Origin: an uncultured Alphaproteobacteria bacterium
GTDB lineage: Bacteria; Pseudomonadota; Alphaproteobacteria; HIMB59
Assembly (NCBI GenBank): GCA_902617465.1
Contig: CACMWO010000005.1
Location: 1-38,985, forward strand
Length of the DNA stretch: 38,985 bases
Reading direction: 5' to 3'
The translations under genes and the position numbers were made by a program. The notes beneath the pieces were generated by a model. The model made no database searches and was not told the DNA's origin. It worked only from the letters and a program-made list of their open reading frames with translations. The first letter of the stretch is position 1, and the number at the start of each line of letters is the position of its first letter. Shown here one piece after another: positions 16,210 through 24,830 of this stretch.

Positions 16210-18159
16210 ATGTCTGATAATCCTGAACTAGGGGTATGTTATTATCCAGAACACTGGTCGGAAGATTTGTGGATAAATGATGCAAAAAATATACAAAAAA
16301 ATGGTATTAAATGGGTTCGAATAGCTGAATTTGCTTGGTCTCGGATAGAGCCTAACCCTGGAGATTTCAATTGGAATTGGCTGGATAAAATTGTGGATAT
16401 CTTGGGTAATAACAATCTCAAAATTATAATGTGCACACCTACTGCAACTCCTCCAAAATGGTTAGTAGACCAAATGCCCGATATGGTTGCAATTGATGAA
16501 AGTGGTCAAGCTAGGAAATTTGGATCGAGGAGGCATTATTCTTTTTCACATAAAGGCTATCAAAAAGAAAGTCAGCGGATCACTAAAGCAGTGGCAGAGA
16601 GATATGGTCAAAATAAATATGTACAAGCGTGGCAAACAGACAATGAATATGGTTGTCATGAAACAACTTACTCTTGGTGTAAATCTTCTTTAACTGAATT
16701 TAGAGTATGGCTTAAAAAAAAATATAAAAATATAGATGACCTTAATAAGTCTTGGGGTAATGTTTTTTGGTCTATGGAATATCGTTCATTTAATGAAATT
16801 GATCTTCCCAATCTTACTGTTACAGAAGCAAATCCATCACATAATTTTGATTTTCGAAAATTTAGTTCTGAGCAAGTGAAAAATTTTAATTCTCAACAAG
16901 TAAAAATATTAAATAAATATTCTCCTGGACGACCTGTAAGTCATAATTATATGGGGCACTTTGTAGAATTTGATCATAGAGAAGTTTCTAAAGATTTAGA
17001 TATTACCGCTTGGAATAGTTATCCTTTAGGTAATCTTCAAAATATGCAAATTATTGCTAGAAAAGATAAAAAACTTATCAATGATTGTTACAAAATCGGT
17101 GATCCTGATTTTCAATCATACCATCATGATCTTTATCGAGGAATGGGTCGGTTATGGATAATGGAACAACAACCAGGGCCAGTAAATTGGGCCAGATATA
17201 ATCCTGTTCCCATACCTGGTGCAGTTAGAATGTGGACTTGGGAGGCATTTGCTCATAATGCAGAAGTTGTAAGCTATTTTAGATGGAGACAAGCACCCTT
17301 TGCTCAAGAGCAAATGCATTCAGGTCTTATGTTAAGAGATAATTCTCCTAATATTGGTAGTCAAGAAGTAATGCAAGTAAGTAAAGAGATTCAAATGATC
17401 AACTTGCCAAAAACTGAAAATTCAGAAATAGCTTTAATGCATGATTACGAAGCTTGTTGGATGACAGAGCTGGATGGGCAAACAGCAGATTTTCACTATA
17501 CGCGTTTGATGCTTGATTTTTATAAGTCAGTTAGGGTAAACGGGGGTTCACTAGACATTATTGGTAAAAATGATGATTTTAGGGGATATAAGTTAATTAT
17601 TATTCCATCTTTTGTTCATTTAGATGATGAAATTTTTCAAAAAATTGTCTCTTCAGGCGCGAAAATATTAGCCGGCCCTCGAACAGGAATTAAAAATTCA
17701 AATTTCCAGATATCAAAGAATTTAAGTTTGGAGGGTCTCGGATATCAAGTCACAAGAGTAGATGCATTATCATATGATCTTCCAATTAAAGTTGATTGGA
17801 AAGGCATTAAAGGCCATCTTCATGTTTGGAGAGAGCAAGGGAAGAGTTCAGGTGTAGTTGAGGGCAACTCAGAAGACGGTTTTCCTGTTATGACTAGTGG
17901 AAACAAAGGAAATTATTTATGTGGATGGCCAGATGACAACTTGTTAAGTGCGATAATGAGAGAACAAATGATATCTGCAGGTTTAAAACCTATAACTCTT
18001 CCTGATTATCTTAGAGTCAGAAGAAGAGGTAATTTGTTATTTTTTACAAATTATGGAAAAGAGATTGTTAATATACCAGATTATTTTGAGGGGGATATTT
18101 TATTAGGATCAAAGAAAATGAAACAGGCAGATGTAACTATATTAGAGTCTAAAAAATAA
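16210..18159 (+). CDS. GH42 family beta-galactosidase
   Basis: This 649-residue enzyme has the GH42 opening LGVCYYPEHW (7-16), the acid/base E146 in TDNEYG and the nucleophile E319 in WIMEQQPG. The trimerisation/glutamine-amidotransferase-like middle domain begins near residue 390, and a short C-terminal beta domain completes the fold. Without a signal peptide it should hydrolyse imported beta-galactosides (or alpha-arabinosides) in the cytoplasm. It follows aglK by two bases and ends three bases before the convergent SDR stop. The galactose released could enter the Leloir genes at 22694-30342. Confidence 0.9.
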   Translation: MSDNPELGVCYYPEHWSEDLWINDAKNIQKNGIKWVRIAEFAWSRIEPNPGDFNWNWLDKIVDILGNNNLKIIMCTPTATPPKWLVDQMPDMVAIDESGQARKFGSRRHYSFSHKGYQKESQRITKAVAERYGQNKYVQAWQTDNEYGCHETTYSWCKSSLTEFRVWLKKKYKNIDDLNKSWGNVFWSMEYRSFNEIDLPNLTVTEANPSHNFDFRKFSSEQVKNFNSQQVKILNKYSPGRPVSHNYMGHFVEFDHREVSKDLDITAWNSYPLGNLQNMQIIARKDKKLINDCYKIGDPDFQSYHHDLYRGMGRLWIMEQQPGPVNWARYNPVPIPGAVRMWTWEAFAHNAEVVSYFRWRQAPFAQEQMHSGLMLRDNSPNIGSQEVMQVSKEIQMINLPKTENSEIALMHDYEACWMTELDGQTADFHYTRLMLDFYKSVRVNGGSLDIIGKNDDFRGYKLIIIPSFVHLDDEIFQKIVSSGAKILAGPRTGIKNSNFQISKNLSLEGLGYQVTRVDALSYDLPIKVDWKGIKGHLHVWREQGKSSGVVEGNSEDGFPVMTSGNKGNYLCGWPDDNLLSAIMREQMISAGLKPITLPDYLRVRRRGNLLFFTNYGKEIVNIPDYFEGDILLGSKKMKQADVTILESKK

Positions 18160-18162
18160 TAA

Positions 18163-18894
18163 TTACCTAATACTTCTTCCACCATCTACTGGCAAAGTTA
18201 GACCAGTCATAAAAGATGCAGCTTCGCTAGCTAAAAAATAAATAACACTTGCAACCTCTTTTGGTTTTCCAATTCTTCCAATAGGATGATTTTCTCGCAT
18301 TCTTTTTTCGTATTCTTTTAAAGTTAAATCTTTTTTAAAAGAAGCAAGCATCGGGGTATCTATCGCTCCTGGTGCAACTGCATTAACTCTTATATTATGT
18401 TTTGTCAAATCAAGAGCTAAAGATGCTGTAAAAGATATCAATGCACTTTTTGATGTTGCATATGCCAACATATTCTTTGCTCCTCTAATGCTGTTAATTG
18501 AAGCTAAATTTACAATTGATGATTGCTTACCCTTTTTGAGCAATGGTAAAGCATATTTGCACGCTAAAAATGTACCAGTCACATTATTATTAAAGTGGTA
18601 TGTCCATTCATTTAAAGGTGTTGTTTCTAGATTTCCACTTAATCTGACACCTGCGCTATTCACAAGTACATCAATTTTTTTATACTTTTTATTTATAATT
18701 GAAGCTAAGTTTTTCCAATCTGAGTTATTAGTTATATCTATTTTATGATATTCAATTTTTTTACTTATGATATTGGGCTTTTTTAAGCATGTCCCAATAA
18801 CTTTATATCCATTATTATGGAATAATTTACATGTGCTTTTTCCAATCCCTGACTCAGCACCAGTAATGAGAACAATTTTCCTCCTTGAATTCAA
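18163..18894 (-). CDS. Short-chain dehydrogenase/reductase
   Basis: This 243-residue classical SDR has TGAESGIG (11-18), NSAG (79-82), the catalytic Ser near 132, Y145 and K149 (YATSK), and the C-terminal GLTLPVDGG typical of FabG-like members. It starts two bases after the iolD-like stop on the same strand, so it is co-transcribed and likely acts on a metabolite of the same pathway, for example as a polyol or inositol-type dehydrogenase. The substrate cannot be predicted from the visible residues. Confidence 0.87.
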   Translation of the reverse strand: MNSRRKIVLITGAESGIGKSTCKLFHNNGYKVIGTCLKKPNIISKKIEYHKIDITNNSDWKNLASIINKKYKKIDVLVNSAGVRLSGNLETTPLNEWTYHFNNNVTGTFLACKYALPLLKKGKQSSIVNLASINSIRGAKNMLAYATSKSALISFTASLALDLTKHNIRVNAVAPGAIDTPMLASFKKDLTLKEYEKRMRENHPIGRIGKPKEVASVIYFLASEAASFMTGLTLPVDGGRSIR

Positions 18895-18896
18895 AA

Positions 18897-20741
18897 TTAA
18901 ACGCCTTTACGCTGTTTACTCTTACCTGTTTTGAAATCGTCTAGGGCTTTTTGATTATCGTCTGTTATTGGATCTTGAAGTGTTGGGCTTTCCCAAAAAG
19001 CAGTTCCCTCTAACCATTCGTAGCCATGAGTTTTTATAGCAATAACATAAGTTTTATCTGAGTCTTTGGCTCTTTTAAAAGCGGCCTCTAACTCTGAAGT
19101 TGAACTAACTGTCTCAGCGTTTGCTCCCATACTTTTAGCGTGATTTTCAAAATCTACAAATTGGAGATTGGTCGCTCTTGCAGCACGAAGATTACAAATA
19201 TACTCCTTACCTCCTTTCGCAAGTTGAAGTCTATTGATAACCATATGTCCGCCGTTATCACATACAATGATAATCAGTTTCTGGTTGTAAAGAACTGAGC
19301 TATAAATATCACTATTATTTAGTAAGTAAGATCCGTCTCCAATAAAAACAACTACATCCTGATCGGGTTTAGCCATTTTAATTCCAAGTGCTCCCGATAT
19401 TTCATATCCCATACAACTAAAGCCCCATTCAGTTTCGAAAGTATTAAGTTGCTTTGGCTTCCAGACTTGAACTACCTCACCAACAAGCCCTCCTGCAGCT
19501 GTAACAACAATGTCACTTGGATCTGAATTTCGATAAACTGCTCCCACTGCATGGGCATACGAGGGTTCTTCTTGATTTGTAGGACCACTTTGTTTTTCAA
19601 CATAAGCATCCCATTCATCTCTCTCTTTAATTGCTCTTTGGTACCAAGTGTTAGGAGCCCTCCAGTCGCCAAGAGCATCTGATATTTGTTGTAAACCAAT
19701 TTTAGCGTCACTAATGACGGATGTAGCTAAATGCTTAGTGGTATCGAAGCGAGCTGTATTTACTGAAACTAATTTAAAATTAGGATTTTCAAAATTTGCC
19801 CATGAACCGGTGGTGAAATCAGCTAATTTTGTACCTATAGCTAAAGCCAAATCAGTGTCTTTGGATAAGCTATTAGAGGAACCCTCACCCAATGCTCCTA
19901 CAGCACTTATATAATAGGGGTCATCTCTAGTCATACATCCTATCCCCATTACAGTTGAAGTTACTGGGATATTGTGTTTTTTAGCAAAAATAGATAGCTC
20001 TTCCTCTGCCTCAGAATACAGAACACCCCCTCCTGAGATAATAATTGGTTGTTTAGAATTCATTAATTTTTCAGCTGCCTGCTTAACTTGTCTTGGATCA
20101 GGGTGAACTCTTCTTACCTCATGAATTCTCTCTTCGAAAAATATTTCAGGATAATCAAATGTCTCTCCTTGAACATCCTGTGACATAGCAATGGTAGCAG
20201 GACCACAATCAGCAGGGTCTAGCATTAGTTGGATTGCTTGTGGGAGAGATGCAAGAATTTGCTCTGGTCTTGTAATTCTATCAAAATATTTTGATACTGA
20301 TTTAAAAGAGTCATTTGCTGTTTCTATGGGAGAATTAAAATTCTCAACTTGTTGTAAAACAGGATCAGGGAAGCGACTAGCAAATGTATCTCCTGGTAAA
20401 AGCAATATTGGAAGACGATTGCTCATCGCAACAGCAGCAGCTGTAACCATATTTGTTGCACCTGGTCCTACTGATGAGGTAGCAATAAAAATTTGTTTTC
20501 TCCTCATCGCTCTGGAGTAGCCTATACCCGTTAAAGCCATACTTTGTTCATGATGTCCTCTGTAACCAGGAAGATCAGATTGAAATTCTTCCATTGCTTG
20601 ACCTAAGCAAGCAACATTACCATGGCCATATATTGCAAATGCGCCAGGAAATAATGGTAGTTTTTTTTCATCAATAATCGTTTTTTGTGCAATTAAATAT
20701 TTAAAAAGTGCATGAGCACAAGACAATTTAATGGTTTTCAT
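18897..20741 (-). CDS. iolD: IolD-like thiamine-diphosphate enzyme (trihydroxycyclohexanedione hydrolase)
   Basis: This 614-residue ThDP enzyme has the catalytic glutamate in GHHEQSMA, the central FAD/DHS-like domain, and the cofactor motif GDGSYLLNNSD in the C-terminal third. Its overall form (GPGATNMVTAAA, FPDPVLQQ, WGFSCMGYEI) matches IolD, which opens the ring of 3D-trihydroxycyclohexane-1,2-dione in myo-inositol breakdown. The ATG at 20741 is preceded by GGAGG, four bases away. The longer frame reaching 20846 lacks any such signal and would add an unrelated N-terminus. None of iolB, iolC, iolE or iolG is visible nearby, so the role in inositol use depends on genes elsewhere. Confidence 0.87.
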   Translation of the reverse strand: MKTIKLSCAHALFKYLIAQKTIIDEKKLPLFPGAFAIYGHGNVACLGQAMEEFQSDLPGYRGHHEQSMALTGIGYSRAMRRKQIFIATSSVGPGATNMVTAAAVAMSNRLPILLLPGDTFASRFPDPVLQQVENFNSPIETANDSFKSVSKYFDRITRPEQILASLPQAIQLMLDPADCGPATIAMSQDVQGETFDYPEIFFEERIHEVRRVHPDPRQVKQAAEKLMNSKQPIIISGGGVLYSEAEEELSIFAKKHNIPVTSTVMGIGCMTRDDPYYISAVGALGEGSSNSLSKDTDLALAIGTKLADFTTGSWANFENPNFKLVSVNTARFDTTKHLATSVISDAKIGLQQISDALGDWRAPNTWYQRAIKERDEWDAYVEKQSGPTNQEEPSYAHAVGAVYRNSDPSDIVVTAAGGLVGEVVQVWKPKQLNTFETEWGFSCMGYEISGALGIKMAKPDQDVVVFIGDGSYLLNNSDIYSSVLYNQKLIIIVCDNGGHMVINRLQLAKGGKEYICNLRAARATNLQFVDFENHAKSMGANAETVSSTSELEAAFKRAKDSDKTYVIAIKTHGYEWLEGTAFWESPTLQDPITDDNQKALDDFKTGKSKQRKGV

Positions 20742-20745
20742 TATT

Positions 20746-20750
20746 CCTCC
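20746..20750 (-). promoter_or_regulatory. Ribosome binding site deciding the iolD start
   Basis: On the minus strand GGAGGAATA runs straight into the ATG at 20741. The word GGAGGAATAA is the same as that preceding two binding-protein genes (1675 and 29211). Confidence 0.8.
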
Positions 20751-20854
20751 AAAAAAAATAACAATTTGAATATTACATGATAGAAAAGTAATTTGAATGA
20801 AAAAACCTTTTAATATTGAAACTTTTTTGAAATAACTTTTAATCAATAGATAAA

Positions 20855-21817
20855 ATGAAAATAGCTATATTAGGTAAAGTTCACCCAAATGGGCTTGAGT
20901 TTTTGAAGAAAAATAAACTAGAGGTCATTGAAATAGAAAATATTGAAAGTCAAAACTTGATAAAAGAATTAAGATTTGTTGATGGGATTCTGTTAAGAAC
21001 AGCAAAGCTGAAAGAGGAGGTTTTACAACATTGTGAAAATTTAAAAATTATATCAAGACACGGTGTTGGCTATGATAATGTAGATATAAATTATCTTAAT
21101 AAAAAGAAAATTGCTCTTTGTATTACTTCTACTTCTAATGCAGCAAGTGTAGCAGAACATGTCTTATCTATGTTTATTTACTTAACAAAAAACCTTTCTC
21201 TATCAGATAATCTTGTTAAACAGGGTAATTTTGAAAAAAGATCGGAACTACCTGACATTTTTGAGTTATATAAGAAAAAAGTTCTTATTATTGGTTTTGG
21301 TAGAATTGGCAAAGAAGTTGCAAAAAGATGCAAAGGATTTGATATGGAGATACATGTGTATGATCCTTTTTTGGATAAAGATTTAATTATAAAAAGTAAT
21401 TGTGTGCCTATAGAAAAAAATGAGGGATTAGCTTTGTCTGATTTTGTCAGCATTCACTTACCTTTGAATGAAAAGACAAAAAACTTTATATCTCAAAATG
21501 AATTAAACCTCATGAAGAAAAACTCTGTGCTTGTAAATACTTCTAGAGGAGGAATAGTTAATGAACATTATTTGTTTCAAGCATTAGAATCAAAAAAAAT
21601 CCGTGCTGCTGGTATGGATGTATTTGTATCGGAGCCCCCTGAGCCTAACCACCCTTTTTTTAGTTTAGATAATATTTTGCTAACACCTCATAATGCAGCA
21701 TTAACTTTAGAGTGTAGAGAGAGAATGTCTCTTGAGGCATCACAGAATATACTTTATTTTCTAAAAAATATGTCAGCACTTAATGAAGATAATTTAGTTA
21801 ATAAAAAATTTATTTAA
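20855..21817 (+). CDS. D-isomer-specific 2-hydroxyacid dehydrogenase
   Basis: This 320-residue NAD-dependent dehydrogenase has the dinucleotide motif GFGRIG (147-152) with D170 favouring NAD, and the catalytic triad R231 (NTSRGG), E260 (SEPPEP) and H279 (TPHNA). It belongs to the SerA/GhrB/PdxB superfamily; there is no C-terminal ACT domain. It is divergent from the iolD-like gene across 113 bases, so the two may share regulation. 3-Phosphoglycerate, hydroxypyruvate, glyoxylate or a sugar-derived 2-keto acid are all possible substrates. It meets the SMP-30 gene tail to tail, two bases apart. Confidence 0.87.
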   Translation: MKIAILGKVHPNGLEFLKKNKLEVIEIENIESQNLIKELRFVDGILLRTAKLKEEVLQHCENLKIISRHGVGYDNVDINYLNKKKIALCITSTSNAASVAEHVLSMFIYLTKNLSLSDNLVKQGNFEKRSELPDIFELYKKKVLIIGFGRIGKEVAKRCKGFDMEIHVYDPFLDKDLIIKSNCVPIEKNEGLALSDFVSIHLPLNEKTKNFISQNELNLMKKNSVLVNTSRGGIVNEHYLFQALESKKIRAAGMDVFVSEPPEPNHPFFSLDNILLTPHNAALTLECRERMSLEASQNILYFLKNMSALNEDNLVNKKFI

Positions 21818-21819
21818 AA

Positions 21820-22692
21820 TCAAATATCAGATAAAAGTTGCTCTCGACCCTTAGTGCTTGTTTCAATTTTATGAATATTGCCACCAGCACGATCGTTATC
21901 TGGATCTGCTCTTAGAGATGTCACATAAAGACTTGATAATTCCGCACCTCCAAATGTAACGCAGGTAGGTGTATTAGTTGGAAGATCTACTTTTTCTATA
22001 ATTTTTTCATTTATTGTATCAATACAAATGACACATTTTCCTCTAACTCTTGCTGACCAATAATTATTTTCAATATCAACAGTAGCACCATCTGGCTCTC
22101 CAACATTGTTAAAGATCATATTAGAGTCTCGTTTAACGAATGTCCTAAAATCTTGAGAATACTCAAATTTTTGTATTAACCCTGTTGGGGTATCAGCAAA
22201 GTACATTAAATTTTGTTCTTGTGAAAACGCTATTCCATTTGAGACAGTAATGTTTGATAAAAGGTGTGTTAAGGATAAGTCTGGAGCTAGTCTGTAAAGA
22301 TTGGCTATAGGCTTTCTGTTTATTTTATCTGGATCCTCGTTATATGTACCAAATACAATACCTCCATATGGGTCTACTTTTGCATCATTGATACGAGTTT
22401 CCTTTATATTGTTTTCAACGTCACATATTTTTTTAAAAGATGAAAAATTTTGATCAGCAATAGCAATAAAATTAGGGAAACCAATTATAAAACCATCTTT
22501 TTTTCTTGGCAGAATAAAGCCTGCCCTATCCGGTAAATTAAATTCAAAACTTTTATTTTTATCATCAAGTTTAAAAGCTTTTTTTCCCTGTATGTCAGTC
22601 CAAACTAAGCAGTCATATCTTGGGTCCCAAAAACAACTTTCTCCGAGTATATTTTCACATTTAAGTACAGTTGAAACCTGAGCATTATTCAT
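21820..22692 (-). CDS. SMP-30/gluconolactonase family sugar lactonase
   Basis: This 290-residue six-bladed propeller protein keeps the family's metal ligands E18 (LGES), N152 (SNGIAF) and D201 (EPDGAT), along with R100 and N102 (TRIND) in the substrate pocket. It should hydrolyse an aldonolactone in the cytoplasm. It is the last gene of the galactoside operon, one base after galK. That suggests a galactono- or related lactone, and hence an oxidative branch beside the Leloir route. That role is inferred from position only. Confidence 0.88.
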   Translation of the reverse strand: MNNAQVSTVLKCENILGESCFWDPRYDCLVWTDIQGKKAFKLDDKNKSFEFNLPDRAGFILPRKKDGFIIGFPNFIAIADQNFSSFKKICDVENNIKETRINDAKVDPYGGIVFGTYNEDPDKINRKPIANLYRLAPDLSLTHLLSNITVSNGIAFSQEQNLMYFADTPTGLIQKFEYSQDFRTFVKRDSNMIFNNVGEPDGATVDIENNYWSARVRGKCVICIDTINEKIIEKVDLPTNTPTCVTFGGAELSSLYVTSLRADPDNDRAGGNIHKIETSTKGREQLLSDI

Positions 22693-22693
22693 A

Positions 22694-23794
22694 TTAATTA
22701 ATTATATTATTTTGCGATATATTAGTAATCAAATATGATTTTGGACAATCATTTAAAATTTTTTCTGTTATATCTTCTCTTTGAATATTAGATGTTAAAA
22801 TTACTGTGCAACCACCAAATCCAGCTCCTGTAAGTCTAGCCCCAAGAGCACCATGTGACCGGGCTTTTTTAACTACATAATTTAATTCTGGACTTGAGAT
22901 TTCATAATCATTATCCATAGAGGAGTGACTCTCATTCATTAATTCTCCAAATGCCTGTGCATTATTATTTTTTAAAAATTGAACAGCTTTTTTTACTCGA
23001 AAATTTTCTGAGATGACATGCCTAGCTCTTTTTAAAATTTTAGGATCTTTGATTAAACTTAAGTTAGTAATTTCAGCATGTCGTAATGAAGGAATATTAA
23101 GAAATTTTGCAGCTGCTTCTGTCTCTCTTTTTCTTTCATTATACAAACCTTCTGAAAGTTTACGTGTACTTCCGGAATGAATTACGACAAAAGTGTACTC
23201 GCTAAAGATAGGTATTATTTCTGTGCTCAAATTTTCACAATCCAAGAATAGTGCCTGACCAAATTTAGCTATCGCTGAAGACATTTGATCCATTATCCCA
23301 CAATAGGTTCCAATAAAATTATGTTCAATCAATTGTCCTATCTGAGCAATTTTGGTTAGTGGTAATTCTAGATTCACCATTTTACATAAAGCCTTTATCA
23401 ATGCGATCTCAAGCGCCGCGGATGAGGACAAGCCAGAACCAGCAGGAATATCAGATGTCACAGACAAGTTAAGACCTGACATATGATGTCCCTCCTTTCC
23501 TAAATAAAATAAAGCACCTCTTACAAAATCTATCCAAGATCCATCTGTTTTAGAGTCAAAAAGAGAAGATTTTTTTCCAAATTCATCGGAAATTCCAACA
23601 ATTTGTGAGTCTGATCGTGGGCCAATACTAACTTCGATTTTTTGATCAATTAAAGTAGGAAGCACAAAACCGTAGTTATAATCAGTATGTTCTCCAATTA
23701 AATTTACTCTACCATGCGCTTGTGCTGAAGAGACAGGTGAACATTGAAAGTTAGTTTGAAATAATTTTACACTATTCATCTGGCTTTTCATCAC
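22694..23794 (-). CDS. galK: Galactokinase
   Basis: This 366-residue GHMP kinase has the galactokinase signature GRVNLIGEHTDYN (28-40), the phosphate loop PAGSGLSSSAALE (117-129), the catalytic D169 in CGIMDQ and the C-terminal GARLTGAGFGGC. It phosphorylates D-galactose at C1. The start region overlaps the galT stop by 23 bases. ATG codons at 23794, 23791 and 23779 are all in frame; the last would reduce the overlap to 8 bases and still leave the domain intact. Confidence 0.95.
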   Translation of the reverse strand: MMKSQMNSVKLFQTNFQCSPVSSAQAHGRVNLIGEHTDYNYGFVLPTLIDQKIEVSIGPRSDSQIVGISDEFGKKSSLFDSKTDGSWIDFVRGALFYLGKEGHHMSGLNLSVTSDIPAGSGLSSSAALEIALIKALCKMVNLELPLTKIAQIGQLIEHNFIGTYCGIMDQMSSAIAKFGQALFLDCENLSTEIIPIFSEYTFVVIHSGSTRKLSEGLYNERKRETEAAAKFLNIPSLRHAEITNLSLIKDPKILKRARHVISENFRVKKAVQFLKNNNAQAFGELMNESHSSMDNDYEISSPELNYVVKKARSHGALGARLTGAGFGGCTVILTSNIQREDITEKILNDCPKSYLITNISQNNIIN

Positions 23795-24830
23795 CCCGCA
23801 AAATACGAGCTGAGCGCTCTGGAGGAAGATCTACAAGAAAAAATCCGGCAATCTGTTCAACACCTGCTAAATATTTAAGTTTTGTTTTTGATCTGCGAAT
23901 TGGTTGAAAACAAATGTGAAGATGATGGAATTTCTCATAACCTTTTGGCGATAGCTGCCATGCAAGTGTATAGGGCATAGGAGAATTAAATATTGCATCT
24001 AATTTCTTAGAGGCTTCAAGAATTAGTTCTGCAAGATCCTGTTGCTCCTCATCTGAAAGTTCAAATAAATGAGATATTTTTCGATATGGAACAACCCAGA
24101 TCTCAAAAGGGTATCTTGCCCATCTTGGAACAAAAGATATTGCAGTATTATTTTTTTTTAAAATTAATTCTTTGGGTATGTCAAATAAATATTTATTTAG
24201 TGGATTAATTTTTTGAGCAATAGATTGTTTTTTTATTATTTCTGGAATATGTCCAAAACTATAAATTTGTCCATGCGGATGTTCTAATGTTACACCAATT
24301 TCTTTTCCTTTATTTTCAAATGGTAAAATATATTTAATTTTAGAGTTATTAATTAATTCTTTAGTCCGAAAAGATAATGCTTGGATGATTAATTCAATTC
24401 TCTCCAAAGGCAATTTGGAAAATTCATCATTGTGATTTGAACTATAAGAGATTACATCACAATTTCCAGTTGCTCTATCTGTGTTTATTTCTAAGGATGG
24501 AAATTCAGATCTTTCTAAATGAAGAGAGCTGAATCTATTAGTAAAAATAGCAACTTCATATTGATCAACTGGAATATCTGTGGGATTTTTATTATTTGTC
24601 ATAGGACATAGAGGACAATCAAGTGAGTTAGGAAGAAAAGTTCTATTTTGTCTAGTTGATGAATAACCTACCCACTCAGATCGAGTTGGGTGAAACCGAA
24701 GATGGGTTTGATTATCTAAAATAGGGGGTAAACCCTTAAAAAACTTATAATTTAACTCATTTTTACTAAATAAAATTAGCTCTTTACCCTCACCTCTATC
24801 AATTTTTTTTATAAATGGGTCTTTAATCAT
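23772..24830 (-). CDS. galT: Galactose-1-phosphate uridylyltransferase
   Basis: This 352-residue Leloir enzyme has the active-site HPHGQIY with H184 and H186 (the latter is the uridylylated histidine in the family), a zinc pair C72/C75 in DCPLCP, and a C-terminal histidine cluster YEKFHHLHICF. It transfers UMP between UDP-glucose and galactose-1-P. The ATG at 24830 overlaps the melA stop (ATGA), and its own end overlaps galK, so the three are tightly coupled in one transcript. Confidence 0.95.
   Translation of the reverse strand: MIKDPFIKKIDRGEGKELILFSKNELNYKFFKGLPPILDNQTHLRFHPTRSEWVGYSSTRQNRTFLPNSLDCPLCPMTNNKNPTDIPVDQYEVAIFTNRFSSLHLERSEFPSLEINTDRATGNCDVISYSSNHNDEFSKLPLERIELIIQALSFRTKELINNSKIKYILPFENKGKEIGVTLEHPHGQIYSFGHIPEIIKKQSIAQKINPLNKYLFDIPKELILKKNNTAISFVPRWARYPFEIWVVPYRKISHLFELSDEEQQDLAELILEASKKLDAIFNSPMPYTLAWQLSPKGYEKFHHLHICFQPIRRSKTKLKYLAGVEQIAGFFLVDLPPERSARILRGDEKPDE

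Noticed and set aside
19648-20520. Plus-strand ORFs of about 90-110 codons opposite iolD
   Set aside because: Shadow frames of the strongly conserved iolD coding sequence; no start signals or recognisable domains.
20742-20846. Upstream extension of iolD
   Set aside because: It lies in the A/T-rich divergent promoter region; GGAGG directly before 20741 decides the start.
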